DNA from: Balanoglossus misakiensis
Taxonomy: Eukaryota > Hemichordata
Assembly (NCBI GenBank): GCA_040954595.2
Contig: CM082587.2
Span: forward strand, 10,540,001 to 10,604,000
DNA length: 64,000 bases
Direction of reading: 5' to 3'
The translations under genes and the position numbers were made by a program. The notes under the pieces were generated by a model. The model was not told the DNA's origin. It made no database searches and worked only from the letters and a program-made list of their open reading frames with translations. Shown here piece after piece: positions 1-14,159 of the stretch. The stretch's first letter is position 1. Every line of letters starts with the position of its first letter.

Positions 1-3000
1 ACTGGCCACTAGCTCTGCATGGCCTGGTTAATCAATGTTGACGCAAAGGTTGACCCCACCAAACACTCAAAATTAATGGGCACAACACTGGCCACTAGCT
101 CTGCATGGCCTGGTTAATCAATGTTGACGCAAAGGTTGACCCCACCAAACACTCAAAATTAATGGGCACGACACTGGCCACTAGCTCTGCATGGCCTGGT
201 TAATCAATGTTGACGCAAAGGTTGACCCCACCAAACACTCAAAATTGATGGGCACGACACTGGCCACTAGCTCTGCATGGCCTGGTTAATCAATGTTGAC
301 GCAAAGGTTGACCCCACCAAACACTGAAAATTGATGGGCACGACACTGGCCACTAGCTCTGCATGGCCTGGTTAATCAATGTTGACGCAAAGGTTGACCC
401 CACCAAACACTCAAAATTGATGGGCACGACACTGGCCACTAGCTCTGCATGGCCTGGTTAATCAATGTTGACGCAAAGGTTGACCCCACCAAACACTCAA
501 AATTGATGGGCACGACACTGGCCACAAGCTCTGCATGGCCTGGTTAATCAATGTTGACGCAAAGGTTGACCCCACCAAACACTCAAAATTGATGGGCACG
601 ACACTGGCCACTAGCTCTGCATGGCCTGGTTAATCAATGTTGACGCAAAGGTTGACCCCACCAAACACTCAAAATTGATGGGCACGACACTGGCCACTAG
701 CTCTGCATGGCCTGGTTAATCAATGTTGACGCAAAGGTTGACCCCACCAAACACTCAAAATTGATGGGCACGACACTGGCCACCAGCTCTGCATGGCCTG
801 GTTAATCAATGTTGACGCAAAGGTTGACCCCACCAAACACTCAAAATTGATGGGCACGACACTGGCCACTAGCTCTGCATGGCCAGGTTAATCAATGTTG
901 ACGCAAAGGTTGACCCCACCAAACACTCAAAATTGATGGGCACGACACTGGCCACTAGCTCTGCATGGCCTGGTTAATTAATGTTGACGCAAAGGTTGAC
1001 CCCACCAAACGCTCAAAATTGATGGGCACGACACTGGCCACTAGCTCTGCATGGCCTGGTTAATCAATGTTGACGCAAAGGTTGACCCCACCAAACACTC
1101 AAAATTAATGGGCACGACACTGTCCACTAGCTCTGGCCTGGTTAATCAATGCTGACGCAAAGGTTGACCCCACCAAACACTCAAAATTAATGGGCACGAC
1201 ACTGGCCACTAGCTCTGCATGGCCTGGTTAATCAATGCTGACGCATAGGTTGACCCCACCAAACACTCAAAATTTATGGGCACGACACTGGCCACTAGCT
1301 CTGCATGGCCTGGTTAATCAATGTTGACGCAAAGGTTGACCCCACCAAACACTCAAAATGAATGGGCACGACACTGGCCACTAGCTCTGCATGGCCTGGT
1401 TAATCAATGTTGACGCAAAGGTTGACCCCACCAAACACTCAAAATTAATGGGCACGACACTGGCCACTAGCTCTGCATGGCCTGGTTAATCAATGTTGAC
1501 GCAAAGGTTGACCCCACCAAACACTCAAAATTAATGGGCACGACACTGGCCACTAGCTCTGCATGGCCTGGTTAATCAATGTTGACGCAAAGGTTGACCC
1601 CACCAAACACTCAAAATTGATGGGCACGACACTGGCCACTAGCTCTGCATGGCCTGGTTAATCAATGTTGACGCAAAGGTTGACCCCACCAAACACTCAA
1701 AATTGATGGGCACGACACTGGCCACTAGCTCTGCATGGCCTGGTTAATCAATGTTGACGCAAAGGTTGACCCCACCAAACACTCAAAATTGATGGGCACG
1801 ACACTGGCCACTAGCTCTGCATGGCCTGGTTAATCAATGTTGACGCAAAGGTTGACCCCACCAAACACTCAAAATTGATGGGCACGACACTGGCCACAAG
1901 CTCTGCATGGCCTGGTTAATCAATGTTGACGCAAAGGTTGACCCCACCAAACACTCAAAATTGATGGGCACGACACTGGCCACTAGCTCTGCATGGCCTG
2001 GTTAATCAATGTTGACGCAAAGGTTGACCCCACCAAACACTCAAAATTGATGGGCACGACACTGGCCACTAGCTCTGCATGGCCTGGTTAATCAATGTTG
2101 ACGCAAAGGTTGACCCCACCAAACACTCAAAATTGATGGGCACGACACTGGCCACTAGCTCTGCATGGCCTGGTTAATCAATGTTGACGCAAAGGTTGAC
2201 CCCACCAAACACTCAAAATTGATGGGCACGACACTGGCCACTAGCTCTGAATGGCCTGGTTAATCAATGTTGACGCAAAGGTTGACCCCACCAAACACTC
2301 AAAATTGATGGGCACGACACTGGCCTTGACGCAAAGGTTGACCCCACCAAACACTCAAAATTGATGGGCACGACACTGGCCACTAGCTCTGCATGGCCTG
2401 GTTAATCAATGTTGACGCAAGGTTGACCCCACCAAACACTCAAAATTGATGGGCACGACACTGGCCACTAGCTCTGCATGGCCTGGTTAATCAATGTTGA
2501 CGCAAAGGTTGACCCCACCAAACACTCAAAATTGATGGGCAAGACACTGGCCACTAGCTCTGCATGGCCCGGTTAATCAATGTTGACGCAAAAGTTGACC
2601 CCACCAAACACTCAAAATTGATGGGCACGACACTGGCCACTAGCTCTGCATGGCCTGGTTAATCAATGTTGACGCAAAAGTTGACCCCACCAAACACTCA
2701 AAATTGATGGGCACGACACTGGCCACTAGCTCTGCATGGCCCGGTTAATCAATGTTGACGCAAAGGTTGACCCCACCAAACACTCAAAATTGATGGGCAC
2801 GACACTGGCCACTAGCTCTGCATGGCCCGGTTAATCAATGTTGACGCAAAGGTTGACCACACCAAACACTCAAAATTGATGAGCACGACACTGGCCACTA
2901 GCTCTGCATGGCCCGGTTAATCAATGTTGACGCAAAGGTTGACCCCACCAAACACTCAAAATTGATGGGCACGACACTGGCCACTAGCTCTGCATGGCCC

Positions 3001-6000
3001 GGTTAATCAATGTTGACGCAAAGGTTGGCCCCACCAAACACTCAAAATTGATGGGCACGACACTGGCCACTAGCTCTGCATGGCCCGGTTAATCAATGTT
3101 GACGCAAAGGTTGACCACACCAAACACTCAAAATTGATGGGCACGACACTGGCCACTAGCTCTGCATGGCCCGGTTAATCAATGTTGACGCAAAGGTTGG
3201 CCCCACCAAACACTCAAAATTGATGGGCACGACACTGGCCACTAGCTCTGCATGGCCCGGTTAATCAATGTTGACGCAAAGGTTGACCCCACCAAACACT
3301 CAAAATTGATGGGCACGACACTGGCCACTAGCTCTGCATGGCCCGGTTAATCAATGTTGACGCAAAGGTTGGCCCCACCAAACACTCAAAATTGATGGGC
3401 ACGACACTGGCCACTAGCTCTGCATGGCCCGGTTAATCAATGTTGACGCAAAGGTTGACCACACCAAACACTCAAAATTGATGAGCACGACACTGGCCAC
3501 TAGCTCTGCATGGCCCGGTTAATCAATGTTGACGCAAAGGCTGACCCCACCAAACACTCAAAATTGATGGGCACGACACTGGCCACTAGCTCTGCATGGC
3601 CCGGTTAATCAATGTTGACGCAAAGGTTGGCCCCACCAAACACTCAAAATTGATGGGCACGACACTGGCCACTAGCTCTGCATGGCCCGGTTAATCAATG
3701 TTGACGCAAAGGTTGACCCCACCAAACACTCAAAATTGATGGGCACGACACTGGCCACTAGCTCTGCATGGCCCGGTTAATCAATGTTGACGCAAAGGTT
3801 GACCCCACCAAACACTCAAAATTGATGGGCACGACACTGGCCACTAGCTCTGCATGGCCTGGTTAATCAATGTTGACGCAAAGGTTGACCCCACCAAACA
3901 CTCAAAATTGATGGGCACGACACTGGCCACTAGCTCTGCATGGCCTGGTTAATCAATGTTGATGCAAAGGTTGACCCCACCAAACACTCAAAATTGATGG
4001 GCACGACACTGGCCACTAGCTCTGCACTGCCTGGTTAATCAATGTTGACGCAAAGGTTGACCCCACCAAACACTCAAAATTGATGGGCACGACACTGGCC
4101 ACTAGCTCTGCATGGCCTGGTTAATCAATGTTGACGCAAAGGTTGACCACACCAAACACTCAAAATTGATGGGCACGACACTGGCCACTAGCTCTGCATG
4201 GCCTGGTTAATCAATGTTGACGCAAAGGTTGACCACACCAAACACTCAAAATTGATGGGCACGACACTGGCCACTAGCTCTGCATGGCCTGGTTAATCAA
4301 TGTTGACGCAAAGGTTGACCCCACCAAACACTCAAAATTGATGGGCACGACACTGGCCACTAGCTCTGCATGGCCTGGTTAATCAAGTTTGACGCACAGG
4401 TTGACCCCACCAAACACTCAAAATTGATGGGCACGACAATGGCCACTAGCTCTGCATGGCCTGGTTAATCAAGGTTGACGCAAAGGTTGACCCTACCAAA
4501 CACTCAAAATTGATGGGCACGACACTGGCCACTAGCTCTGCATGGCCTGGTTAATCAATGTTGACGCAATGGTTGACCCCACCAAACACTCAAAATTGAT
4601 GGGCACGACACTGGCCACTAGCTCTGGCCTGGTTAATCAATGTTGACGCAAGGGTTGACCCCACCAAACTCTCAAAATTGATGGGCACGACACTGGCCAC
4701 TAGCTCTGGCCTGGCTAATCAATGTTGACGCAAGGGTTGACCCCACCAAACACTCAAATTTGATGGGCACGACACTGGCCACTAGCTCTGCATGGCCTGG
4801 TTAATCAATGTTGACGCAAAGGGTGACCCCACCAAACACTCAAAATTGATGGGCACGACACTGGCCACTAGCTCTGCATGGCCTGGTTAATCAATGTTGA
4901 CGCAAAGGTTGACCCCACCAAACACTCAAAATTGATGGGCACGACACTGGCCACTAGCTCTGCATGGCCTGGTTAATCAATGTTGACGCAATGGTTGACC
5001 CCACCAAACACCCAAAATTGATGGGCACGACACTGGCCACTAGCTCTGGCCTGGTTAATCAATGTTGACGCAAGGGTTGACCCCACCAAACTCTCAAAAT
5101 TGATGGGCACGACACTGGCCACTAGCTCTGGCCTGGCTAATCAATGTTGACGCAAGGGTTGACCCCACCAAACACTCAAATTTGATGGGCACGACACTGG
5201 CCACTAGCTCTGCATGGCCTGGTTAATCAATGTTGACGCAAAGGTTGACCCCACCAAACACTCAAAATTGATGGGAACGACACTGGCCACTAGCTCTGCA
5301 TGGCCTGGTTAATCAATGTTGACGCAAAGGTTGACCCCACCAAACACTCAAAATTGATGGGCACGACACTGGCCACTAGCTCTACATGGCCAGGTTAATC
5401 AATGTTGACGCAAAGGTTGACCCCACCAAACACTCAAAATTGATGGGCACGACACTGGCCACTAGCTCTGCATGGCCTGGTTAATCAATGTTGACGCAAA
5501 GGTTGACCCCACCAAACACTCAAAATTGATGGGCACGACACTGGCCACTAGCTCTGCATGGCCTGGTTAATCAATGTTGACGCAAAGGTTGACCCCACCA
5601 AACACTCGAAATTGATGGGCACGACACTGGCCACTAGCTCTGCATGGCCTGGTTAATCAATGTTGACGCAAAGGTTGACCCCCACCAAACACTCGAAATT
5701 GATGGGCACGACACTGGCCACTAGCTCTGCATGGCCTGGTTAATCAATGTTGACGCAAAGGTTGACCCCACCAAACACTCAAAATTGATGGGCACGACAC
5801 TGGCCACTAGCTCTGCATGGCCTGGTTAATCAATGTTGACGCAAAGGTTGACCCCACCAAACACTCAATATTGATGGGCACGACACTGGCCACTAGCTCT
5901 GCATGGCCTGGTTAATCAATGTTGACGCAAAGGTTGACCACATCAAACACTCAAAATTGATGGGCACGACACTGGCCACTAGCTCTGCATGGCCTGGTTA

Positions 6001-9000
6001 ATCAATGTTGACGCAAAGGTTGACCCCACCAAACACTCAAAATTAATGGGCACGACACTGGCCACTAGCTCTGCATGGCCTGGTTAATCAATGTTGACGC
6101 AAAGGTTGACCCCACCAAACACTCAAAATTAATAGGCACGACACTGGCCACTAGCTCTGCATGGCCTGGTTAATCAATGTTGACGCAAAGGTTGACCCCA
6201 CCAAACACTCAAAATTAATGGGCACGACACTGGCCACTAGCTCTGCATGGCCTGGTTAATCAATGTTGACGCAAAGGTTGACCACACCAAACACTCAAAA
6301 TTGATGGGCACGACACTGGCCACTAGCTCTGCATGGCCTGGTTAATCAATGTTGACGCAAAGGTTGACCCCACCAAACACTCAAAATTAATGGGCACGAC
6401 ACTGGCCACTAGCTCTGCATGGCCTGGTTAATCAATGTTGACGCAAAGGTTGACCCCACCAAACACTCAAAATTAATAGGCACGACACTGGCCACTAGCT
6501 CTGCATGGCCTGGTTAATCAATGTTGACGCAAAGGTTGACCCCACCAAACACTCAAAATTAATGGGCACGACACTGGCCACTAGCTCTGCATGGCCTGGT
6601 TAATCAATGTTGACGCAAAGGTTGACCCCACCAAACACTCAAAATTAATGGGCACGACACTGGCCACTAGCTCTGCATGGCCTGGTTAATCAATGTTGAC
6701 GCAAGGGTTGACCCCACCAAACACTCAAAATTGATGGGCACGACACTGGCCACTAGCTCTGGCCTGGCTAATTAATGTTGACGCAAGGGTTGACCCCACC
6801 AAACACTCAAAATTGATGGGCACGACACTGGCCACTAGCTCTGGCCTGGCTAATCAATGTTGACGCAAGGGTTGACCCCACCAAACACTCAAAATTGATG
6901 GGCACAACACTGGCCACTAGCTCTGGCCTGGCTAAACAATGTTGACGCAAGGGTTGACCCCACCAAACACTCAAAATTGATGGGCACGACACTGGCCACT
7001 AGCTCTGGCCTGGCTAATCAATGTTGACGCAAAGGTTGACCCCACCAAACACTCAAAATTACGGGCACGACACTGGCCACTTAAGCTCTGCATGGCCTGG
7101 TTAATGAATGTTGACGCAAAAGTTGACCCCACCAAACACTCAAAATTAATAGGCACGACACTGGCCACTAGCTCTGCATGGCCTGGTTAATCAATGTTGA
7201 CGCAAAGGTTGACCCCACCAAACACTCAAAATTAATGGGCACAACACTGGCCACTAGCTCTGCATGGCCTGGTTAATCAATGTTGACGCAAAGGTTGACC
7301 CCACCAAACACTCAAAATTAATGGGCACGACACTGGCCACTAGCTCTGCATGGCCTGGTTAATCAATGTTGACGCAAAGGTTGACCCCACCAAACACTCA
7401 AAATTAATGGGCACGACACTGGCCACTAGCTCTGCATGGCCTGGTTAATCAATGTTGACGCAAAGGTTGACCCCACCAAACACTCAAAATTAATGGGCAC
7501 GACACTGGCCACTAGCTCTGCATGGCCTGGTTAATCAATGTTGACGCGAAGGTTGACCCCACCAAACACTCAAAATTGATGGGCTCGACACTGGCCACTA
7601 GCTCTGGCCTGGCTTATCAATGTTGACGCAAGGGTTGACCCCACCAAACACTCAAAATTGATGGGCACGACACTGGCCACTAGCTCTGGCCTGGCTAATC
7701 AATGTTGACGCAAGGGTTGACCCCACCAAACACTCAAAATTGATGGGCACGACACTGGCCACTAGCTCTGGCCTGGCTAATCAATGTTGACGCAAGGGTT
7801 GACCCCACCAAACTCTCAAAATTGATGGGCACGACACTGGCCACTAGCTCTGGCCTGGCTAATCAATGTTGACGCAAGGGTTGACCCCACCAAACACTCA
7901 AAATTGATGGGCAAGACACTGGCCACTAGCTCTGGCCTGGCTAATCAATGTTGACGCAAAGGTTGACCCCACCAAACACTCAAAATTGATGGGCACGACA
8001 CTGGCCACTAGCTCTGGCCTGGCTAATCAATGTTGACGCAAAGGTTGACCCAACCAAACACTCAAAATTGATGGGCACGACACTGGCCACTAGCTCTGGC
8101 CTGGCTAATCAATGTTGACGCAAAGGTTGACCCCACCAAACACTCAAAATTGATGGGCACGACACTGGCCACTAGCTCTGGCCTGGCTAATCAATGTTGA
8201 CGCAAAGGTTGACCCCACCAAACACTCAAAATTAATAGGCACGACACTGGCCACTAGCTCTGCATGGCCTGGTTAATCAATGTTGACGCAAAGGTTGACC
8301 CCACCAAACACTCAAAATTGATGGGCACGACACTGGCCACTAGCTCTGGCCTGGTTAATCAATGTTGACGCAAAGGTTGACCCCACCAAACACTCAAAAT
8401 TGATGGGCTCGACACTGGCCACTAGCTCTGGCCTGGCTTATCAATGTTGACGCAAGGGTTGACCCCACCAAACACTCAAAATTGATGGGCACGACACTGG
8501 CCACTAGCTCTGGCCTGGCTAATCAATGTTGACGCAAGGGTTGACCCCACCAAACACTCAAAATTGATGGGCACGACACTGGCCACTAGCTCTGGCCTGG
8601 CTAATCAATGTTGACGCAAGGGTTGACCCCACCAAACACTCAAAATTGATGGGCACGACACTGGCCACTAGCTCTGGCCTGGCTAATCAATGTTGACGCA
8701 AGGGTTGACCCCACCAAACACTCAAAATTGATGGGCAAGACACTGGCCACTAGCTCTGGCCTGGCTAATCAATGTTGACGCAAAGGTTGACCCCACCAAA
8801 CACTCAAAATTGATGGGCACGACACTGGCCACTAGCTCTGGCCTGGCTAATCAATGTTGACGCAAAGGTTGACCCAACCAAACACTCAAAATTGATGGGC
8901 ACGACACTGGCCACTAGCTCTGGCCTGGCTAATCAATGTTGACGCAAAGGTTGACCCCACCAAACACTCAAAATTGATGGGCACGACACTGGCCACTAGC

Positions 9001-9418
9001 TCTGGCCTGGCTAATCAATGTTGACGCAAAGGTTGACCCCACCAAACACTCAAAATTAATAGGCACGACACTGGCCACTAGCTCTGCATGGCCTGGTTAA
9101 TCAATGTTGACGCAAAGGTTGACCCCACCAAACACTCAAAATTGATGGGCACGACACTGGCCACTAGCTCTGGCCTGGCTAATCAATGTTGACGCAAGGG
9201 TTGACCCCACCAAACACTCAAAATTGATGGGCACGACACTGGCCACTAGCTCTGGCCTGGCTAATCAATGTTGACGCAAGGGTTGACCCCACCAAACACT
9301 CAAAATTGATGGGCACGACACCCAGGCCACTAGCTCTGGCCTGGCTAATCAATGTTGACACAAAGGTTGACCCCACCAAACACTCAAAATTGATGGGCAC
9401 GACACTGGCCACTAGCTA
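1..9418. repeat. Satellite array, 86/82-bp monomers
   Basis: About 110 head-to-tail monomers fill the first 9.4 kb. The common monomer is 86 bp and starts ACTGGCCACTAGCTCTGCAT. A shorter 82-bp form lacks four bases in AGCTCTGCATGGCC and dominates from about 6750 to 9400. Diagnostic variants show higher-order duplication: offset 602 bp (seven monomers) around 2851/3453, 2881/3483 and 3023/3625; offset 422 bp (five monomers) around 4561/4983; offset 824 bp (nine 82-bp plus one 86-bp) around 7565-8340 versus 8389-9164. The array starts outside the window and ends at about 9418 in unrelated sequence. Short open frames on the minus strand come only from monomer periodicity and are not genes. Confidence 0.98.
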
Positions 9419-9779
9419 GATATTGTTTTCCACCAAGTTTTTGCCTTGTTTTCGACATTGTAAATGTGTATTCTTTTGTTGAAGTGATGCCGTGAAGTGT
9501 AGTGAAGTTTAATAGGTTTTTAATAGGTTTTTGAGGAGTTGTTGAAGTTTTTGTGATGACCACAAGAGAGACGGTCTGCTGATGAAGTCGAGATGTTTTA
9601 ATGACCGCAAGGGAGACGGTCTGGCGTATGAAAATGGCCCTTTGAGTTGGCATGTGAGTTCATACGAGGGACAAGAGAGAAGTCCCAGAGTGTAGTTGAA
9701 GTTGAGCGTGATTTTATTGTAGTCTTACGCATCCTTTCACATAAGAATTCGTGTCGTGGTTATTTTTGAACCTGACAGT
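9419..9779. other. Unclassified sequence beside the satellite
   Basis: No gene is recognisable here. The stretch joins the satellite directly. It contains an imperfect direct repeat of about 22 bp (ATGACCACAAGAGAGACGG near 9555 and ATGACCGCAAGGGAGACGG near 9601). It could be the edge of a retroelement, but no terminal repeat pair is visible. Confidence 0.4.
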
Positions 9780-10200
9780 ATGATGAAGTGTATCTGTATC
9801 TGTATCTGTATCTGTATCTGTATAATACTGCAGAGTAACTCAGAAATTGAGCAGTAATCCTGCAGGTGCGCAAGGTGAATTTAGTCGTGATGACTAGTTA
9901 TTCCTGAAAGACCAGTTTTAAAATGCTCTAGGTTTGTGCTAGTTACAATGTTATCAGGTAAGTGGTTCCAGTCAATAATGGTTCACGAAATGAAGGAGTG
10001 TTAACTGTGTAAGTATCTGTTTTGACATTGGTATGAACAGGGGTCTTGAGTGTGAATTACTGGATGTACGTGGGTTGAATTTAATATGACTTTCGGCTGG
10101 AGTTGCGATTTGGTTATTTACGATTTTGTACATAAGATGAAGCCGCTGTTCTCTCCTGCGATCAGATAGTGGTATTAAATTAAGATCTTTTAACATTCAT
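9780..10200 (-). mobile_element. 3' end of a degenerate non-LTR retrotransposon (LINE)
   Basis: On the minus strand the translation reads LKDLNLIPLSDRRREQRLHL followed by LMYKIVN, then WNHLPDN and FKTGLSG before a stop. This is the usual C-terminal end of L2/CR1-type reverse transcriptase proteins. The reading frame needs a shift near 9972. The 3' end runs into a (CAGATA)n tail at about 9788-9823, as expected for this kind of element. Upstream of 10196 the frame is full of stops, so the copy is dead. It differs from the intact LINE at 33442-37539. Confidence 0.75.
9788..9823. repeat. (TGTATC)n microsatellite / LINE tail
   Basis: Six tandem copies of a six-base unit. They lie exactly at the 3' end of the LINE fragment read on the minus strand and are best explained as its terminal simple repeat. 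Confidence 0.85.
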
Positions 10201-11229
10201 TAAATTCATTTTTACTGTTTATTACGAGCTTGTATTGCATTAGGATCCACTCTGAAATGCTCCGTACTTGGCGGTATTATCCGGAACCGTTATTGTGTTC
10301 GAGAGCATCTTTGGAATGTGCCTGCTCCGTTAGTACAGCAGTGAAGAGACTGTTTGTACGAAAGAACTATCAGACTTGATTTTTTACGCGGTTATTGACT
10401 GTTGAATTTTTCACTGGAAAAGAGACACTCTTTGACGAGAAGTCAGAACAGTGAAGTCGTTTTGAATTTTGACATTGAAAACGTTTTATGCGATTTTCTT
10501 TAATTTGTTTGAACAGGCTGTGATATTTTAAAGGTGATTATTGAGTTTGATTTTGACGTAGTGTATTTAAAACCGATAGCGCAGATTTGGTTTTCGTTTT
10601 CATTCTTTCTTTGATCGAACGTGGAAGTTCGATTATTGGAAAAGTGGGAAAGTGTCACGACTGAGTTTTAACGCTCACAGATCTTTTCTATGATTACGTA
10701 AGAAGTCATTCACTTGTATGGTTTTAGTCCAGTATTGACATAGGTACTTGACCCAGAGTAAACAAGATTGTGTAATTGATACATGTCAGAACGAGATAGA
10801 GATATCACGCGCTAAGTTCATGTTTAAGATATATTAAGATGACGTGTTCCTTTTATGACTTAATACTTGACTAATGTATTAATAAGGTGTGGTGAAATTT
10901 GAGATCACACGTTTATCACCGGAGATCCGTGATAGGAGTCAACGAGCATTGATCGAGTCGTGTAATTCTTACGTGTGACCAGTAATAAACCAGAACTTTG
11001 TGTTACTCGGAAAACTTGTTGCAAGTCTCTGTCTACGAAAGGTTTACGATCTGCCGGGTACCTCTCTCGGACTTTATGAATATGTTGGGTGGAGAAGGAG
11101 ATGGAGAGAATGTACGCCGTCAGCCTTCGGACGTGGCTGATTCCCCACAGAAGCCGATGAGGTAAACGTCCGGAGGACGACCGGCCGTAACAACAAACTG
11201 CATGAATTAAAGTTCAACAATCCTTAGAA
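10201..11229. other. Gap between two LINE fragments, possible insertion
   Basis: No gene is seen. The stretch separates reverse transcriptase motifs at 11230-11540 from the matching C-terminal end at 9780-10200. Near 11000 there is an AATAAA (AGTAATAAACCAG) followed by GT-rich sequence, and CGGCCGTAACA ends near 11192. This looks like an LTR 3' half on the plus strand, but I find no matching partner or clear TG start. It may equally be decayed LINE sequence. Confidence 0.3.
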
Positions 11230-11540
11230 GACAGGAACGTCAGAGGTTGAATCTTGATGGGAAAAGGCGAGGTATCGCTGGTTATCATCGGCGTACTGAT
11301 GAAATTGTAGGATGTGGGGACGAATCGGTTTACTATAAAGTGGGGCTATATAAATGGTGAACAACAGAGGGGCAGTGGCACCCCGTATACGAGAGGTGAC
11401 TGTGAACTTGCAGTGTTTTCGATGATTACAGTTTGATATCTATATTGAAGGTAAGATGTAAACCATGTTAGTACTGTGTCTGAGATGCCAAGGTTCGATA
11501 GTCTACAAAGAAGTATCCCGTGATGCAAATGTACAACTGA
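11230..11540 (-). pseudogene. LINE reverse transcriptase fragment, frameshifted
   Basis: Minus-strand translation gives HHGILLCRLSNLGIS, WFTSYLQYRYQTV and SPLVYGVP. A frameshift follows, then LLFTIYIAPL and the catalytic-box variant QYADDNQ. These are reverse transcriptase motifs around the YxDD active site. The QGSVLG that normally follows GVP is deleted. A stop follows shortly after YADD. It is probably the same dead LINE as the fragment at 9780-10200. Confidence 0.75.
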
Positions 11541-13266
11541 AGAAAAAAGGAATCACAAATCTTAAAACTAAGATGCCGTTAAGAATTAAATTTCGCGAAA
11601 AGGAAGTGACGAAATACGTACATTTTCAGGTGCTCTACAACAAGTAGTCTCCCTATCATCCCTATTGGAGCATGCAGCTAAAATTTACCATGACGTCATT
11701 GATTCTACGCGAACGTTTTTCTAATAGCGATAAACATATTTTGTATAAATTGTGCTCAAACGCCCGTGAATCTCACTCGTAAAAATTCACAAGTGGCGCA
11801 TACAACACTAGGAAGAAAATTTTTTAGCAGTCTATAGAGTTTGTGACCTGAGATTTGGAAGTAAAAGTTAAACTTAAAAGTTGAGACAGAAGTGATTGAA
11901 GAGTAAAGAAACTTTTGAAGTGTTAAGAAAGTTATCGCATTCCTGATGAAAAGAAAAGAAAATACAATACATTCATTGTTTTAAGGAACACAAGGAAGAC
12001 AAGTACTATGCAATCAGAGTATGCATGGATCATTCATCTAAAAATATATCTCCGCGTCTTTTGGCGGGTAAAAATAAAATGCTGGAACGGTCTTTTGGAT
12101 GGCGGACTATTTGTGTCCTTCTTGTCCTCAGAACGCAAGTGGTCGAGTAGGTTTATTTCATTAAATTCTTATATTCTCAGTTGCTACCATAAATACCCAG
12201 TGTTCGTGTCGATGTATCTGGACGTCAGCACGATTCCATATAGGTACCTCTCAGTATTAGCCAAGCGAGTTATCCCCATCGATAGAGTTTAATTCCCCGT
12301 TACATTCCCAACACCAATCCTCCCGCGTGACATTGAGGTTGAAGGTATACAAGCCTTAGGAATCATGCAACCATCCAGAAAGTGTAATAAATTTTGAAGC
12401 TATGATGTGAGTTTTCAGTTCGTTTCTTCTTTTGATTTGTTGATGTAACATTGTGCGTTTTAAATAAAAGATAAAAAAATGTACAGCAATGACGTCACAA
12501 AATTCACTGGTATTGATAAAGCTATATTATATCATATATGATATGTGTTAAATACTACCGTATCTCATTATTGCAGTATTTCGTGCTTTAACACAAAATA
12601 CGCGAATAGGGTTTAATACAAAACTAAATGACACAATTTCTGTTTCTTTGCCAAAATTCTTAATCACAAGATCAACCCATCATTACGCCTCTACTCTATT
12701 GCTAAGAGAAACCAGCGTCCGTAACATGCATTGTGAAACCCCTTAACAACATGCATGTCAACACTTCATTTTTTCTCCAGCATTGTCAGTTTGGTACCCT
12801 GACAACTCACGGGGCATCATGGGACAATATTAAAGCTGATTCAGTGTTTATGTGCATAAAACACACGGCGGTGGAAACATTCGTTTTAAATTATTGTGGA
12901 CGCGCGCACGCCCTTGTCTGTGTACAGGTACTTGATGCTTGTCTACAGTCACGTGAAACGCTGTTGGTAGTACCCTAGAAGATAGATGTCTTTAATCAGA
13001 ACTTTGGTAAGGAAGGTTTGAGAAGTCCATTCTATGTAAAGAAAGTTTAAGAAGTGTGTTACCAAAGGGTGTGGGGGTGGCTGGGGGTCATCAATATATC
13101 ACTCTGCATCACGTTCACAGAAAAGGTCGCGACACGCCCACAAATTCACTCACGACTTGCGTCACCGGTTACAGGAGTTCGTACAAAAGTGTGGTTTATG
13201 CACATTTACACTGAATCAGTTTTTTTGGCCCATGATGCCCATGGGCCAATACAGGCCACGATGCCT
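11541..13266. other. No gene recognised
   Basis: Open frames of 60-94 codons exist on the plus strand near 12008 and 12733, but they show no family motifs, no splice structure and no biased composition. I see no gene, RNA or repeat that I can name. Confidence 0.4.
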
Positions 13267-13325
13267 CCAGAATGATGATGGCAATGATGGTGATGATGAT
13301 GATTGTGGTGGTGGTGGTGGTGGTG
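13267..13325. repeat. (GATGGT)-type microsatellite
   Basis: Degenerate run of GAT and GGT triplets on the plus strand. Confidence 0.85.
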
Positions 13326-13329
13326 ATTG

Positions 13330-13515
13330 AGCTTTAATTTCCCTTTCTTCCTGTCTAACCACTTCCTCTCTCACCTTCACTTATTCGGTCTCTCCCCTCC
13401 CCTTCTGTCAAAGTCCTCCCCTCATTCCCTTTCCATCCTGACATTCTCATTTCCGCCCTCTTGCTTTTCTTCTCCTTTTTCACATTCCTTTTCTCACCTC
13501 TCTCCCCCCTCCGTA
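13330..13515. repeat. Polypyrimidine tract
   Basis: About 185 bases of almost pure C and T on the plus strand. The apparent proteins on both strands are low-complexity artefacts. Confidence 0.7.
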
Positions 13516-14159
13516 ACATGTTATGTAATATATAAAGTAAAAAAGTCCAAAGCATGATGTTATCACAGATGACATTTGGAATGTATTATTGTACTATCTG
13601 GTTTAATTTCAAACATAGTGGAGTTATTTATTGGCCAGTATTTAAGCATGTTTAAAGAAGTCAAAAAGCATAATAGGCACATTTCATATCAAACAAAATT
13701 GACCAAATAAGCTCAAAAGAGGATTTGAACAATTTGTCCCTTTAAGTAATGTTCAATATTGGATTTACACTTGTGATTGTATGTCATCTCCCTTTTGTTA
13801 GAAACCTCAGTCATATAATAAACAGGTGACCTGACAATCATTTGAAATACCAAACTTCGGCAGCTATTCCAGTTTGGTCCAAAAAATTGTGTCGAGCCAT
13901 CTAATTTTAACTGGCACCTCAACTTTAGGACTATTATGGATGTTGCTGAAACTTGAAGTGGGCTGCTTGTGAAGAGGAAGACGTGGAGTGTCTCTCAGAC
14001 TCCCTGCGCTCAGTCAGAGATAAAGTCAAAATATGGATTTGACTTGCAACAGTAATTTGTTAGTTAAGTCAAATTCAACTTAAATCTGTCTCTTTGGGTC
14101 AGTCTTAACGGGTGTAGCATGCTGGAAGGGTGTGCTTACCCATTTCCGACACCTAGTAC
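13516..14159. other. No gene recognised
   Basis: Unique-looking sequence between the polypyrimidine tract and the foldback MITE. Nothing in it could be assigned. Confidence 0.35.

Noticed and set aside
1-9418. Regular repeats as a possible CRISPR array
   Set aside because: There are no unique spacers; units are contiguous, and the genome is clearly animal.
6807-9653. Open frames reading VVPINFECLVGST repeats on the minus strand of the satellite
   Set aside because: They are the monomer translated; 86 bp is not a multiple of three, so the frame changes from unit to unit. No gene.
12008-12978. Plus-strand open frames of 94 and 81 codons
   Set aside because: No motifs, no composition bias and no splice context; length is expected by chance in this region.
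13327-13557. Overlapping open frames on both strands
   Set aside because: Low-complexity polypyrimidine tract gives long frames by composition.
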